DNA from: Opitutaceae bacterium | GTDB taxonomy: Bacteria; Verrucomicrobiota; Verrucomicrobiia; Opitutales; Opitutaceae | DNA: 47,385 nucleotides | NCBI GenBank assembly: GCA_014879845.1 | Contig: JACSRI010000148.1 | Coordinates: forward strand, 1 to 47,385 | Direction of reading: 5' to 3' | Shown here: piece by piece, positions 37,045 through 47,358 of the stretch | Numbering within the stretch: the stretch's first letter is position 1 | Layout of the letters: each line of letters begins with the position of its first letter | Made by a program: the position numbers and the translations under genes | Notes under the pieces: model-generated | Database searches by the model: none | Told to the model about the DNA's origin: nothing | What the model saw: only the letters and a program-made list of their open reading frames with translations

Positions 37045-37617
37045 TCACGAAGTCTGTTGCTGCCCGCGGATGCACTGGAACAACCACGCCTTGGCGAAGG
37101 CCCAGTGGCGCTCGACCGTGCGCTCGGTCACGCCCATGGCCTGCGCGACCTCCTGGTTGGTGTGGCCGCCGAAAAACTTCAGCAGGACCACGCGCGCCTT
37201 CTCGGGATCGCGCACCTGCAACTCCTGCAGCGCCTCGTCGATGAGCAGGATCTTTTCCTCGGGCGAGGTCTGGGCCAGTTCCACCTCGTCGACGTCGACG
37301 CGCAGCTGGTCGCCGCCGCGCTTGAGCCGGGACTTGCGCCGGGCGTTTTCGATGAGGATGCGGCGCATCGCCTCGGCCGCGGCGCCGAAGAAATGGGCCC
37401 GGTTTTGCCAGGTGGGACGCGTGCGTCCGTGGCCGATCATGCGCAGCCACGCCTCATGTACGAGGGCAGTGGGCTGCAGCGTCTGCGCCGACGACTCGCG
37501 CGCCATGCGCACGGCGGCGTGCCGGCGCAGGTCGTCATAGACGAGGGGCAGGAGGTCTTCGGAAGCGCGGCCTTCACCGCGACCGAGGGATTGGAGGACC
37601 ATGGTGATCTCGGACAT
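37045..37617 (-). CDS. ECF-type RNA polymerase sigma factor (TIGR02999-like)
   Basis: 190-residue sigma factor. Region 2 is represented by LLPLVYDDLRRHAAVRMA and LQPTALVHEAWLRMIG, followed by HFFGAAAEAMRRILIENARR. Region 4 has the helix-turn-helix HTNQEVAQAMGVTERTVERH and ends with WAFAKAWLFQCI. These features fit the TIGR02999/ECF_sigma group found widely in Planctomycetes and Verrucomicrobia, usually beside a Ser/Thr kinase as here (174 bases downstream). Such sigma factors are thought to be controlled by phosphorylation from the partner kinase. I chose ATG 37617 (MSEITMVLQ); the upstream extension is noise. Its regulon is unknown, but the two glycan loci flank it. Confidence 0.94.
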   Translation of the reverse strand: MSEITMVLQSLGRGEGRASEDLLPLVYDDLRRHAAVRMARESSAQTLQPTALVHEAWLRMIGHGRTRPTWQNRAHFFGAAAEAMRRILIENARRKSRLKRGGDQLRVDVDEVELAQTSPEEKILLIDEALQELQVRDPEKARVVLLKFFGGHTNQEVAQAMGVTERTVERHWAFAKAWLFQCIRGQQQTS

Positions 37618-37790
37618 GGCGCGGATCAGCCGTGGGTCGACGCAGTCGACGGGACGATGACGATGGAGAGACGCATGGGGATGGGGCGTCGCGATGAAGG
37701 TCGGCGAGGTGGAGCCGGGGCAGCCTGCTCCGTGGCCCCGCCAAGTCAAGCGGGCCGCCACGCGGACCGTCAGTCGGCGGCCGCAGTCAC

Positions 37791-37807
37791 GCAGGCTTCC
37801 AGCCTGC
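37791..37807. repeat. Dispersed palindrome, family C, single copy
   Basis: GCAGGCTTCCAGCCTGC, identical to the copy at 38901. It lies between the CE2-like gene and the sigma factor gene. The 235-base gap holds nothing else that I can identify. Confidence 0.75.
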
Positions 37808-37852
37808 GTGCTTTCGCCCGACGGGAAGTGCAGCGCCGAGTGTAGGACCGCG

Positions 37853-38980
37853 CTACTCCCGGCCCATAAACGCCTGCTTGCGCAGCCACGCGATCAGCGC
37901 GTCGGCCATGATCGCGTGATCGGCAGCGCGCGGGTGGTGCGGCGTCCAATGCTCGAACGCGAAGTGCGCGACCTTCGCGTCGGTGCGCTCGAGTTCCGCG
38001 ACCGCGGCCTCCCAGGGCCCGCGCAAGCGCTCGCTCTGCGAGCCGCCGAACATCCCGCCGCGCAGGATCACGATCTGCGCCTGCGGCCACGCCGCGCGCA
38101 CGGAGCGCACGAGCGCGACATACTCCGCGGTGAACGTCGCCGGGAAGGGGCGGTTCTCGCTCGTCGTGAAGGAGTCGTCGTTTTCGCCGTAGTTGAGAAA
38201 AATGACATCCGGCGTCCACGTCGCCAGGTCGGCGCGCGGCGAGTCGGGCGATGGATGGACGCGATCCCAGATGTTCTTCGCGGGAAACGGCACATAGCCC
38301 TCGCAGATGCCCATGCCGCTCACCGCGATGTTGCAGTAATCAGCGACGAAGGCATCGGCCGTGAGGCGCGCGTAGCTCTTTGCGTTGTTGTGCGTGGCGC
38401 GATCATCCCACTGGTCCTCGGCGCCGTCCTCGTTGTTGGCCCCGACGGTGATGGAGTCGCCGAGGAAGAGCATGCGCAGCGCATAGCCTGGTGCCGCGGG
38501 CGCATGCACCTTCGCGTCGTCGGTCACCGTCACACCGCGAAACGCCACGGTGCCGGCGGCGGCTTCGCTGCGCTTGAAGAGTCGCAGCGAGTGTCGGCCG
38601 GGGCCGAGGCCGCCGAAGCGCGCACCCACCGGATCCCGACCTTCACGCAGATCGACTCGCGTGGTCCGGCCGTCGATCGTCGCGTCGAAAAACACCTGGC
38701 CCTTCACGTCGCTGAAGCGCAGCTCGAGCACAGCGCCTTCGAAATCAACGGCGATGCGGCTGCCCTGCCAGATCACGACGGGCGCGGTGGCGTCAGTCGT
38801 GTCGAAGCGTCCCTCATAGCGAAAGGCTGGATCGGCGGCGGATACAGCGATGGCGGCGAATGCAGGTGAAGGCATCACGAGAGCGAGGGCAGAAAGGAGC
38901 GCAGGCTTCCAGCCTGCGATGGTTCGCAGAAGGGGCAGGCTGGAAGCCTGCACTACGTCAGAAAGTCCCGAGCGTCGCAT
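37853..38980 (-). CDS. CE2-like SGNH carbohydrate esterase with repeat-derived N-terminus
   Basis: 375-residue secreted esterase. After the signal region come an N-terminal beta-sandwich (~45-160) and an SGNH hydrolase domain: FLGDSITVG with the nucleophile Ser near 172, the Gly block VSGMGICEGY, NYGENDDSF near 263 and a His in HHPRAADH near 350. This two-domain layout matches carbohydrate esterase family 2, deacetylases of xylan and other sugars. Residues ~10-30 (VQASSL, AGWKPALLSAL) are encoded by the family C palindromes at 38901-38951, so the signal peptide h-region is partly repeat DNA. The ATG at 38980 overlaps the upstream gene by 23 bases. If the start is instead at an internal codon, the protein loses part of this signal. 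Confidence 0.82.
   Translation of the reverse strand: MRRSGLSDVVQASSLPLLRTIAGWKPALLSALALVMPSPAFAAIAVSAADPAFRYEGRFDTTDATAPVVIWQGSRIAVDFEGAVLELRFSDVKGQVFFDATIDGRTTRVDLREGRDPVGARFGGLGPGRHSLRLFKRSEAAAGTVAFRGVTVTDDAKVHAPAAPGYALRMLFLGDSITVGANNEDGAEDQWDDRATHNNAKSYARLTADAFVADYCNIAVSGMGICEGYVPFPAKNIWDRVHPSPDSPRADLATWTPDVIFLNYGENDDSFTTSENRPFPATFTAEYVALVRSVRAAWPQAQIVILRGGMFGGSQSERLRGPWEAAVAELERTDAKVAHFAFEHWTPHHPRAADHAIMADALIAWLRKQAFMGRE
38901..38951. repeat. Dispersed palindrome, family C, two inverted copies inside a coding region
   Basis: GCAGGCTTCCAGCCTGC (38901-38917) and GCAGGCTGGAAGCCTGC (38935-38951) are inverse copies 17 bases apart. They lie wholly within the first 27 codons of the CE2-like gene and adjoin the end of the GH35-like gene. 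Confidence 0.85.
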
Positions 38981-40571
38981 GGACGACGAGGTCAGACGTG
39001 GCGAAGTTCAGGCCCCAGTCGGTCTGGTCGCCGTTCCACAGGCGACGCACCTGGAATATGCCGTCGACGTAGCGGCCCTCCTCGACGCGCAGGTAGACAC
39101 GCTGGAGTCGGCTCTTGTCCGCGAGTTCGAAATCCACGCGGCAGTGCGCGCCTGCGACGAGGAACTTGTCCTCGGCGATCTGCGCGACGAGCGCGCGACC
39201 GATCGGCTCGGGGTTGCCCTTCGCGCCGGTGGCGAAACCGAAGAACGGTATCCCGTAGGTCACGACAGCGCGCCACTTGCCGAAGTCGAGCACCTGCGAC
39301 GGCACGCCGGGCTCCTCGGCCGTGGCCTTGAGTCTGCCCTCAAAGTTGAGCTTCGCCACCTCGCGCGTCATCGGGCCGACGATGCGGTAGTTCAGCGTGA
39401 AGGGCGCGAGTTTCTCGGGCGTGCCGGTGTCGCCGCCGAGCGGGCTGTTGTGGTAGCCGGTGTAGTCGATGCCGAATGGCGCCCAGCCGATCGCGCCATG
39501 GCCGAGCGCGGTGAAGAAGTGGCGGGCGTTGAGCGGTGCGTTGGCCGTCTCGGGAATGAGCAGCGGATTGTCCGGGCGCGCGTAGAGTTCGCAGACGCGG
39601 CGATACTGCGCGTAGCCGGGCAGGTAGATGTCGGGCGCGAGCACATCGACGGCGGGCGCGGCGGCCTTCCAGAGCGGGAGCACGTTGTCCGTCGGCGCGC
39701 CGGTCTGGTAGTGGGTCGGGGGTGGCGGCGAGAGCGGGTCGCGCAGCGCGGTGTTGACCAGCATCGGGAGCGGATACTCCTCCTTGCCGGCGGCCGCGAC
39801 CTGGCCGATGAAGCGCGCGACCGACCAGGCGTGGAAAAACTCGTCGGCGTCGCGCGCGAAGGCGGCGTCCCAGTTGGCCCCCGCGAGATGCTCGCGCCCC
39901 ATGGCCCGTAGTGCCTCGATGGGCACGGGCGCCTCGAAGAGCTGCTGCGCGGCGGGCGAGTAGTCGCGCACGCTGCCCCAGGTGCCCGGCTCGTTCTCCG
40001 GCTGCACCATGATGACGGTGCGCGGCGGGTCCTTCTCCCTCAGGTGACGCATGAGCGCGCGGAAGGCACGCTTGTCGGCCTCGAGGGTATCGCTCGCGTG
40101 CGGCGAGAGGGAGTGCACGGGCCGGTCCTCGCGGCCGAGCATGCGCGGGTATTTCTCCGGCTGCGCCTTCATCCAGAGCGGGATGTAGTTCGGGCTGCCG
40201 TTTTTCCAGGTGGCGAACCACAGGAGAATCACGCGCACCTTCGCCTCGCGCGCCTGGTCGATGATCAGATCGACGATGGAGGTGTCGTACTTGCCCGGCT
40301 CGGGCTCGAACTGCTCCCAATAGATCGGGATCTCGAGCGTGTTCGCGCCGATGTCGCCGATCGCCGGCCAGACCTCTGGCAACGTGGCGGGCCACGCCGA
40401 GGAGTTGTGACACTGCGCGCCGAGGATGAGGAACGGCGCGCCGTCGACGAGCAGCGCGTGGCGACCGTTTTCGGAGACCAGGCGCGGGATCGGAGCTTCG
40501 GCGGCGGAAGTCATGGGAGCGAGCGCGAGGCCCGCGAGGGTCAAGGCGGAGGTTAGGGCGCGTAGGTTCAT
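38958..40571 (-). CDS. Secreted GH35-like / DUF5597 glycoside hydrolase
   Basis: 537-residue enzyme with a signal peptide (LTLAGLALAPMTSA, cleavage near SAAEA). The N-terminal barrel begins FLILGAQCHNSSAWPATLPE and has NTLEIPIYWEQFEPEPGKYD, typical of GH35/GH42 clan A. The candidate acid/base Glu is in MVQPENEPGTWG near 187 and the nucleophile Glu in LLIPETANAP near 339. The C-terminal beta domain (~400-537) fits DUF5597, as in many Bacteroidota and Verrucomicrobia enzymes called beta-galactosidases. Here it lies in a xylan operon, so the substrate may be galactose side chains of xylan or another pentosan; that is inference. It is 61 bases after the GH43 gene and overlaps the CE2-like start. 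Confidence 0.87.
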   Translation of the reverse strand: MNLRALTSALTLAGLALAPMTSAAEAPIPRLVSENGRHALLVDGAPFLILGAQCHNSSAWPATLPEVWPAIGDIGANTLEIPIYWEQFEPEPGKYDTSIVDLIIDQAREAKVRVILLWFATWKNGSPNYIPLWMKAQPEKYPRMLGREDRPVHSLSPHASDTLEADKRAFRALMRHLREKDPPRTVIMVQPENEPGTWGSVRDYSPAAQQLFEAPVPIEALRAMGREHLAGANWDAAFARDADEFFHAWSVARFIGQVAAAGKEEYPLPMLVNTALRDPLSPPPPTHYQTGAPTDNVLPLWKAAAPAVDVLAPDIYLPGYAQYRRVCELYARPDNPLLIPETANAPLNARHFFTALGHGAIGWAPFGIDYTGYHNSPLGGDTGTPEKLAPFTLNYRIVGPMTREVAKLNFEGRLKATAEEPGVPSQVLDFGKWRAVVTYGIPFFGFATGAKGNPEPIGRALVAQIAEDKFLVAGAHCRVDFELADKSRLQRVYLRVEEGRYVDGIFQVRRLWNGDQTDWGLNFATSDLVVHATLGTF

Positions 40572-40632
40572 GCGGGGCGAGCGGCCCAGCATGCGCGCAT
40601 CCGGCGCGGAGGCGAACGGGAAGTGATCCGGC

Positions 40633-42300
40633 CTACTTCTCCACCCGCGCGTGCATCCCGATCGTCGCGCCGACAAAGCCCCAGGAGGCTTGCGTGGTGA
40701 GGATCGTGGCGTCGGCGTCGGGGACGAGCACGGTCGGCGCGCCCGGGCCCGTGGAGAAGGCGAAACTCGCGCGCTCGTCGTGCATCTTCACGTGCAGTTT
40801 TACCGCGCCCATCCGCTGCTTGAGCGGCGTCGTGGCCACGATCGCCGCGGAGTCCTTGCCGGCCGATTTCTCGAGGAACACCTCCGCGCCATCCCGCGAC
40901 TGGCGCACGCCCATGAAGTAGTGGTGCGTCTCGCTCTGAAAGACCACGAGGCCGGCAGAAACGCCGGGCTCGGCCGGAATCATCAGCGCCGTCGCGGCCT
41001 CAAAGCGCGCGTGGTGCACGCGGCGTGCGAGATAGCTGGGGTTGGCGTTGCCGGACACCTTTTCGGCGCGCGGTGTGAGACGCACGGTCGAGGCCGCTGT
41101 GTCGACGGACCACCACGGCTCCTTCGGCGTGCGCAGCATGATCCAGAGCGGCGAAAGCTCGGAGGCGGCAAAGTCATCGCGCCAGGTGAAGTTGCCCGTG
41201 AGCGGCGTGCCCGTGGTGTTGACGGAGGCGGCGCGCGGCGCGTCGACGACATAAGGCACGCGCTCGCCCGGCGGCAGGATCACCGGCCAGTCGTCGTCGG
41301 TCCAGGTGACGGGGAGCAGGAAGGTCTCGCGGCCGGTGGCGTACCACTTCCCTCCATACGGACGACAGGCGAGGAAGACCGACCACCAGTTGCCGTCGGG
41401 CCCGATCACGAGGTCGGCGTGGCCGGTCGAGGTGACGGCGAGCGGGACGGAGCCATCGAGGTCGCGCTGGGTCAGGATCGGATTCTTCTCCCAAGGCACG
41501 AAGGGACCGGTGGGCGACTTCGAGCGCAGGATCACCTGCGAGTGGTTCTCGCTCGTGCCGCCCTCGGCGGCGCACAGGTAGTACCAGTCCCCGCGCTGGT
41601 AGAGGTGCGGTCCCTCGATCCACACGGGCTTCTTCGAGATATCGACGCCACCGTTGACCAGGACCTGGCGCGGGCCGACGAGTTTCTTCGCCGCGATGTC
41701 GAACTCCTGGATCCAGATCGCGCGATGGCCGTCGTAGCGCGGGGTCTCGGCGGGCGCGCCGTTATTGAGCATCCAGGCACGGCCGTCCTCCATGAAGCAG
41801 AGCGACGGATCGATGCCCTCGAAATCGAACCAGATCGGATCCGACCACGGGCCGGCGGGATCCTTGGCCGTGACCAGGAAATTGCCGCCCGCGTCGACCA
41901 TCGTGCATACCACGTAGAACGTGCCGTCGTGGTAGCTGATGGCCGGCGCGAAGATCGCGCGCGACACGCCGAGACCGTCATAGGGCAGCTGCTCGGGACG
42001 ATGGATGACGTGCCCCACCTGCTTCCAATTCACGAGGTCGCGGCTGTGGAAGATCGGGATGCCCGGGAAGTAGGCGAAGGTGGAGTTGATCAGGTAGTAG
42101 TCGTCGCCGACGCGGCAGATGCTCGGGTCGGGGTAGAAGCCGGAGAGGATCGGGTTGCGGAACTGCCCGGGCGCGATCGGCTGCTCGAAGGCGGTGTCGC
42201 GGCCGGTGTATTCAAACCAATCAAACGCGACCGGCTCGGCGGCGGTGAGCGCGCCCGGGATCATCACGGAAGCAAGGGCGAGGAACGGGAGTCGAGACAT
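40633..42300 (-). CDS. Secreted GH43 beta-xylosidase/arabinofuranosidase-like enzyme
   Basis: 555-residue two-domain enzyme. Signal peptide MSRLPFLALASVMIPGALTA. The GH43 propeller (~45-340) has Asp58 in GFYPDPSIC, Asp near 164 in EGIDPSLCF, and Glu near 230 in VWIEGPHLY. A C-terminal concanavalin-like domain (~365-555, with FTWRDDFAASELSPLW at its start) matches the X19/DUF1349-type domain of GH43 beta-xylosidases and arabinofuranosidases (GH43_12-like, from memory). It should remove xylose or arabinose from xylo-oligosaccharides. A 183-base repeat-rich gap separates it from GH67, the longest gap in the operon. Confidence 0.92.
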   Translation of the reverse strand: MSRLPFLALASVMIPGALTAAEPVAFDWFEYTGRDTAFEQPIAPGQFRNPILSGFYPDPSICRVGDDYYLINSTFAYFPGIPIFHSRDLVNWKQVGHVIHRPEQLPYDGLGVSRAIFAPAISYHDGTFYVVCTMVDAGGNFLVTAKDPAGPWSDPIWFDFEGIDPSLCFMEDGRAWMLNNGAPAETPRYDGHRAIWIQEFDIAAKKLVGPRQVLVNGGVDISKKPVWIEGPHLYQRGDWYYLCAAEGGTSENHSQVILRSKSPTGPFVPWEKNPILTQRDLDGSVPLAVTSTGHADLVIGPDGNWWSVFLACRPYGGKWYATGRETFLLPVTWTDDDWPVILPPGERVPYVVDAPRAASVNTTGTPLTGNFTWRDDFAASELSPLWIMLRTPKEPWWSVDTAASTVRLTPRAEKVSGNANPSYLARRVHHARFEAATALMIPAEPGVSAGLVVFQSETHHYFMGVRQSRDGAEVFLEKSAGKDSAAIVATTPLKQRMGAVKLHVKMHDERASFAFSTGPGAPTVLVPDADATILTTQASWGFVGATIGMHARVEK

Positions 42301-42318
42301 GGGTTAGCAGGGAATTTG

Positions 42319-42457
42319 AACCACAGAGGACACTGAGGGCACAGGGGTCGGAGGCAAAGGGTAGGGTCAGGCCTCTGGCCGAGCCGTGATTCGGAGCTTG
42401 GTGAGCGACTTGGCAGAGGCATGACCCTACCTGCCTTCCTCTGTGTCCTCTGGGGTT
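42319..42457. repeat. Composite intergenic element: family E ends with a nested family D element
   Basis: Outer arms AACCACAGAGGACACTGAGG (42319-42338) and the reverse complement of 42438-42457 match at 18 of 20 positions. Inside, GTAGGGTCAGGCCTCTGGCC (42361-42380) is echoed by the reverse complement of 42412-42430. The inner part is a relative of the element inside the GH8 gene (45362-45435). It fills most of the gap between GH67 and GH43. Confidence 0.75.
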
Positions 42458-42483
42458 AACTTCGGTTTGAGTGGGTTTGCGGC

Positions 42484-44607
<2,124 letters not shown>

Positions 44608-44623
44608 GTCCGTGATGGGTGGT

Positions 44624-45955
44624 TCAGGTTTCAGGCGTGGCTGGGTGGTAAGCCTGGAAACGCCCGCCGGCCTGCAGGCGGCCGAGCATGACGAGCAGGC
44701 CGTTGTAGTAGCGCCACTGGCCGGTCGGCGTGGGCGCCTTCCACAGGCGCTGCACGAACGGGCGGGCGAGCTTGGGATCGGCGGCGAGACCGGCCACGGC
44801 GGCGGTGGCGCCGAGGCCGATGGACGGATCCTTCGAGAGCGGGCGGCCATCGAGTGTGTATTGGTCGACGAACTCGCGGCCCTGCCTCTTGAGGAAACGC
44901 AGCACGCGGTTGCTCTGCTCGACCTGCCACGGGTCGGCGGCGAACCACGCGTGGTCGACGGCGACATTGGCGAGGATGCGCCAGGCGTCGTAGCGGAAGT
45001 CGCCTTTGCCCGCGCCGAAGGTCGTCTCCGTGTAGGGGCGGCCGTCGAAGTGGGCGTACTCGGACATCAGACCCGTATCCGGATGGGCGGCACGGCGCAG
45101 GAAGGCGCGGCTCTCGTCCACGCATTCGCGCCAGAAGGCGCGACCGGCGGGATCGGCATCCCACCGGGCCCAGAGCTCGAGAAAATGCGGCAGGTGGTAC
45201 GAGGGATCGGTGAGCTGGGCGCCGTCGCGCGTCGGCGCGAAGACGATCTGCCGGCGTTCGAGGTCGAAGATGCTGGTGATGGCGCCGCCGCGGTCGTCGT
45301 CGCGCATCGCGCGCAGGAGCGCTTGGGCGTCGGCGAGATAGTCGATCGAATCGGCTCGGGGGTAGGGCGAGGCCTCCGGCCGAGCCGAGTCGGCGGCGGG
45401 CATACGTGGCGGCTCGGCCGGAGGCCTCACCCTACCTTCGGCGGTGTCGATGCTGTGTCCCCAGCGGTGCGCGGCGAAGAAGAGCGCGGTGGCGAACCAC
45501 GCCTCGCCGTCGCTGGCTGACCCGGGGTCGATCTGCGTGCCGTCGAAGCGGCATTGCCACGCGAAGTAACCGCGCCGCGGGCTGTCGGCCGGGTGCTGCA
45601 TGTATCGCTTCGCCCATCGCCAGAGGCGGTCGAACTGCTCACGCTGGCCGAGCTGGACGGCGATCATCATGCCGTAGGACATGCCTTCGCTGCGCACGTC
45701 CTGGCTCCCGATGTCGGCGATGTAGGCCAGATCGTCGCCGACTTCATAATACAGACGCTCGGTCTTCGGGTCGCCGTGGGTGAACTGCTGCCACGTCGAT
45801 TCGACGAGTGCGGTCGTCTCGGCCTCGGACTTGCCAAGGAGCTCGGCGAAGAGGTTGCGCGTGTTCTGTTCCGCCGCGTCGACGGCGGAACAGGCGAGCG
45901 CCCAGCAGCCGGCACCCAGCAGCCAGCATCCGAGTTTCGTGATCGGGTGGGTCAT
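44624..45955 (-). CDS. GH8 reducing-end xylose-releasing exo-oligoxylanase-like enzyme
   Basis: 443-residue GH8 enzyme. After a signal peptide (GCWLLGAGCWALACSAVDA) the (alpha/alpha)6 barrel shows the acid Glu90 in DVRSEGMSYGMM, Asp149 in SASDGEAWFATALFF, and a candidate base Asp near 251 in LTDPSYHLPHF. This pattern is that of Rex enzymes (EC 3.2.1.156), which release xylose from the reducing end of xylo-oligosaccharides. Rex is often cytoplasmic; here export is predicted. Two oddities: the signal peptide is written in diverged heptanucleotide repeats (45898-45932), and about 26 residues from GRVRPPAEPP to EASPYP come from a palindromic element inserted in frame (45362-45435). It follows the symporter gene by 37 bases and precedes GH67 by 16. 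Confidence 0.92.
   Translation of the reverse strand: MTHPITKLGCWLLGAGCWALACSAVDAAEQNTRNLFAELLGKSEAETTALVESTWQQFTHGDPKTERLYYEVGDDLAYIADIGSQDVRSEGMSYGMMIAVQLGQREQFDRLWRWAKRYMQHPADSPRRGYFAWQCRFDGTQIDPGSASDGEAWFATALFFAAHRWGHSIDTAEGRVRPPAEPPRMPAADSARPEASPYPRADSIDYLADAQALLRAMRDDDRGGAITSIFDLERRQIVFAPTRDGAQLTDPSYHLPHFLELWARWDADPAGRAFWRECVDESRAFLRRAAHPDTGLMSEYAHFDGRPYTETTFGAGKGDFRYDAWRILANVAVDHAWFAADPWQVEQSNRVLRFLKRQGREFVDQYTLDGRPLSKDPSIGLGATAAVAGLAADPKLARPFVQRLWKAPTPTGQWRYYNGLLVMLGRLQAGGRFQAYHPATPET
45362..45435. repeat. Family D palindrome inserted inside the GH8 coding sequence
   Basis: Two 25-base arms, 45362-45386 and 45411-45435, are inverse copies with one mismatch, around a 24-base spacer. 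Both arms start (on the outside) with GTAGGG. The reading frame stays open across the element. Related copies are intergenic at 42361-42430 and, more distantly, 27517-27639. Confidence 0.92.
45866..45893. promoter_or_regulatory. Perfect 11-bp hairpin at the GH8 signal-peptide cleavage region
   Basis: CTGTTCCGCCG (45866-45876), loop CGTCGA, CGGCGGAACAG (45883-45893). It codes for the stretch CSAVDAAEQ. It lies about 60 bases into the GH8 coding sequence, just after the repeat-derived hydrophobic core, and could slow ribosomes there or be another repeat-derived palindrome. Confidence 0.5.
45898..45932 (-). repeat. Diverged heptanucleotide tandem repeat encoding the GH8 signal peptide
   Basis: Five 7-base units on the plus strand: GCGCCCA, GCAGCCG, GCACCCA, GCAGCCA, GCATCCG. 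On the coding strand they read YGG(N)(T/C)GC, the same consensus as the GH67 repeat (TGGNTGT) with more GC. They encode GCWLLGAGCWA. Confidence 0.82.
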
Positions 45956-45992
45956 CGTGCGAATGGAGCGGGTCGAGCCCGCGAGAACCTGC

Positions 45993-47358
45993 TCAGGCTT
46001 TGCCGGCCTTCAAGCGGCGGGCGGCAAGTTCCTCGGCGATCTGCAGCGTGCGCGCCTTGGTGAGCGAGCATGCAGCGATCGAGATCGCGCCGCCGACGAA
46101 GAGGAGGCCGACCATGATGCTGCTCGAGACGAGGTAGCCGTGCACGGCGCTGGGCGCGGACGGCATCGTCGTGTCGTAGTCGAAGAAGCCGGCCATGATC
46201 CAAAGGAAGCACGCCGAGCCGAGGGCCAGGCCGGACTTGAGCGCGAAACCGATCGTGGCGAACACCATGCCGGTGAAGCGGCGGCCGGTCTGCCACTCCG
46301 AATAATCGGCGGCATCGGCATACATCGCCCAGGCCACGGCGATCGTCGGTGCGTAGACGATGGATCCGGTGATCGCGAGCACGAGCATGGCCGTCGTGTT
46401 CGACGGGCTGATGAAGTAATAGAGGAACGCGTTGACCGCGGCCAGGCTGAAGCCGCCGCAGATCACGGCCTTGCGGCCGAAACGCTTGGACAGGCCGGTC
46501 GAGAGGATGATGAAGACGATCGTCGTGGCCGTGCCGATCATGTTGATGATCGAGTTGAACACGTCGGCCACGTTCGAGCTGGCGAGGTTGTCGCGCGTGC
46601 CGTGCACGATGTAGCCGAGCCACTCGAGGATGCCGCCGCCCTTTTCCATCGAGGCGGTGGTCAGGCCGAGCTTCTCCACGAAGTCGAACATCGCGGCCTT
46701 GTCGGCGTAGTGGTGGTAGAAGTTGTAGTGCGCGCCGCCGCGGTAGGTCAGCATCGCGAAGTTGAATACCGTGTAGCAGACCAGCGCGATCCAGGGGGCG
46801 TTTTTCAGCAGGTCCTTGAAGTCCTGCTTGGGTGAACTCTTCACCTCGACCACGGGCTTGATGCGCTCCTTGGTGGTGACGAAGGTGATGAGGAAGAGCA
46901 CGAGGCAGAGGACGGCCCAGATGGTCATCGTGACCTGCCAGCCGTGCTGGCGGTCGGAGCCTTGGGCGAATTTTGCGACCAGCGGCAGCGTGAGGCCGCC
47001 GACGATGAACTGGGCGATGTTAACGGCGACGAAGCGGTAGGAGTTGAGCTTGGTGCGCTCGTTGAGGTCGGCCGTCATCACGCCGCCGAGGGCGGAGTAC
47101 GGCATGTTGTTCATCGAATACAGCGTCATCAGCAGCGTGTTGGTGATGGCGGCGTAGGCGATGAGCGCGCCCATGCTCCAGCCCTTGGGCGTGGTGTAGG
47201 CGAGTACCATGACGACGGCCCACGGCACGGCCGTCCAGATGACCCACGGGCGGAACTTGCCCCAACGCGTATTCGTGCGGTCGGCGAGCACGCCCATGAT
47301 CGGGTCGAACACCGCGTCCCAGAGGCGCGGCCAGAGCAGGATCGCCGCGGCGGCGGTG
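45993..47358 (-). CDS. GPH-family sugar:cation symporter, N-terminus missing at contig end
   Basis: At least 455 codons of a second GPH transporter. Family motifs: LWDAVFDPIMGVLADRTNTR, then WGKFRPWVIWTAVPWA, and DYSEWQTGRRFTGMVFATIG near the C-terminus. About 40-60 N-terminal residues are lost because the contig runs into adapter at 47359; any start codon in the adapter (giving MCIRDS or MYKRQ) is an artefact. An insertion between the two halves holds amphipathic sequence (KLGLTTASMEKGGGILEWLG). It heads the visible xylan operon, 37 bases before GH8, so it most likely imports xylo- or glucuronoxylo-oligosaccharides. Confidence 0.93.

Noticed and set aside
45880-45900. Lipoprotein signal (ALAC) in GH8
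   Set aside because: The residues before the Cys are A-L-A, so the -3 position is not Leu as in a normal lipobox, while VDA-AEQ gives a better signal peptidase I site. Not excluded, but weaker.
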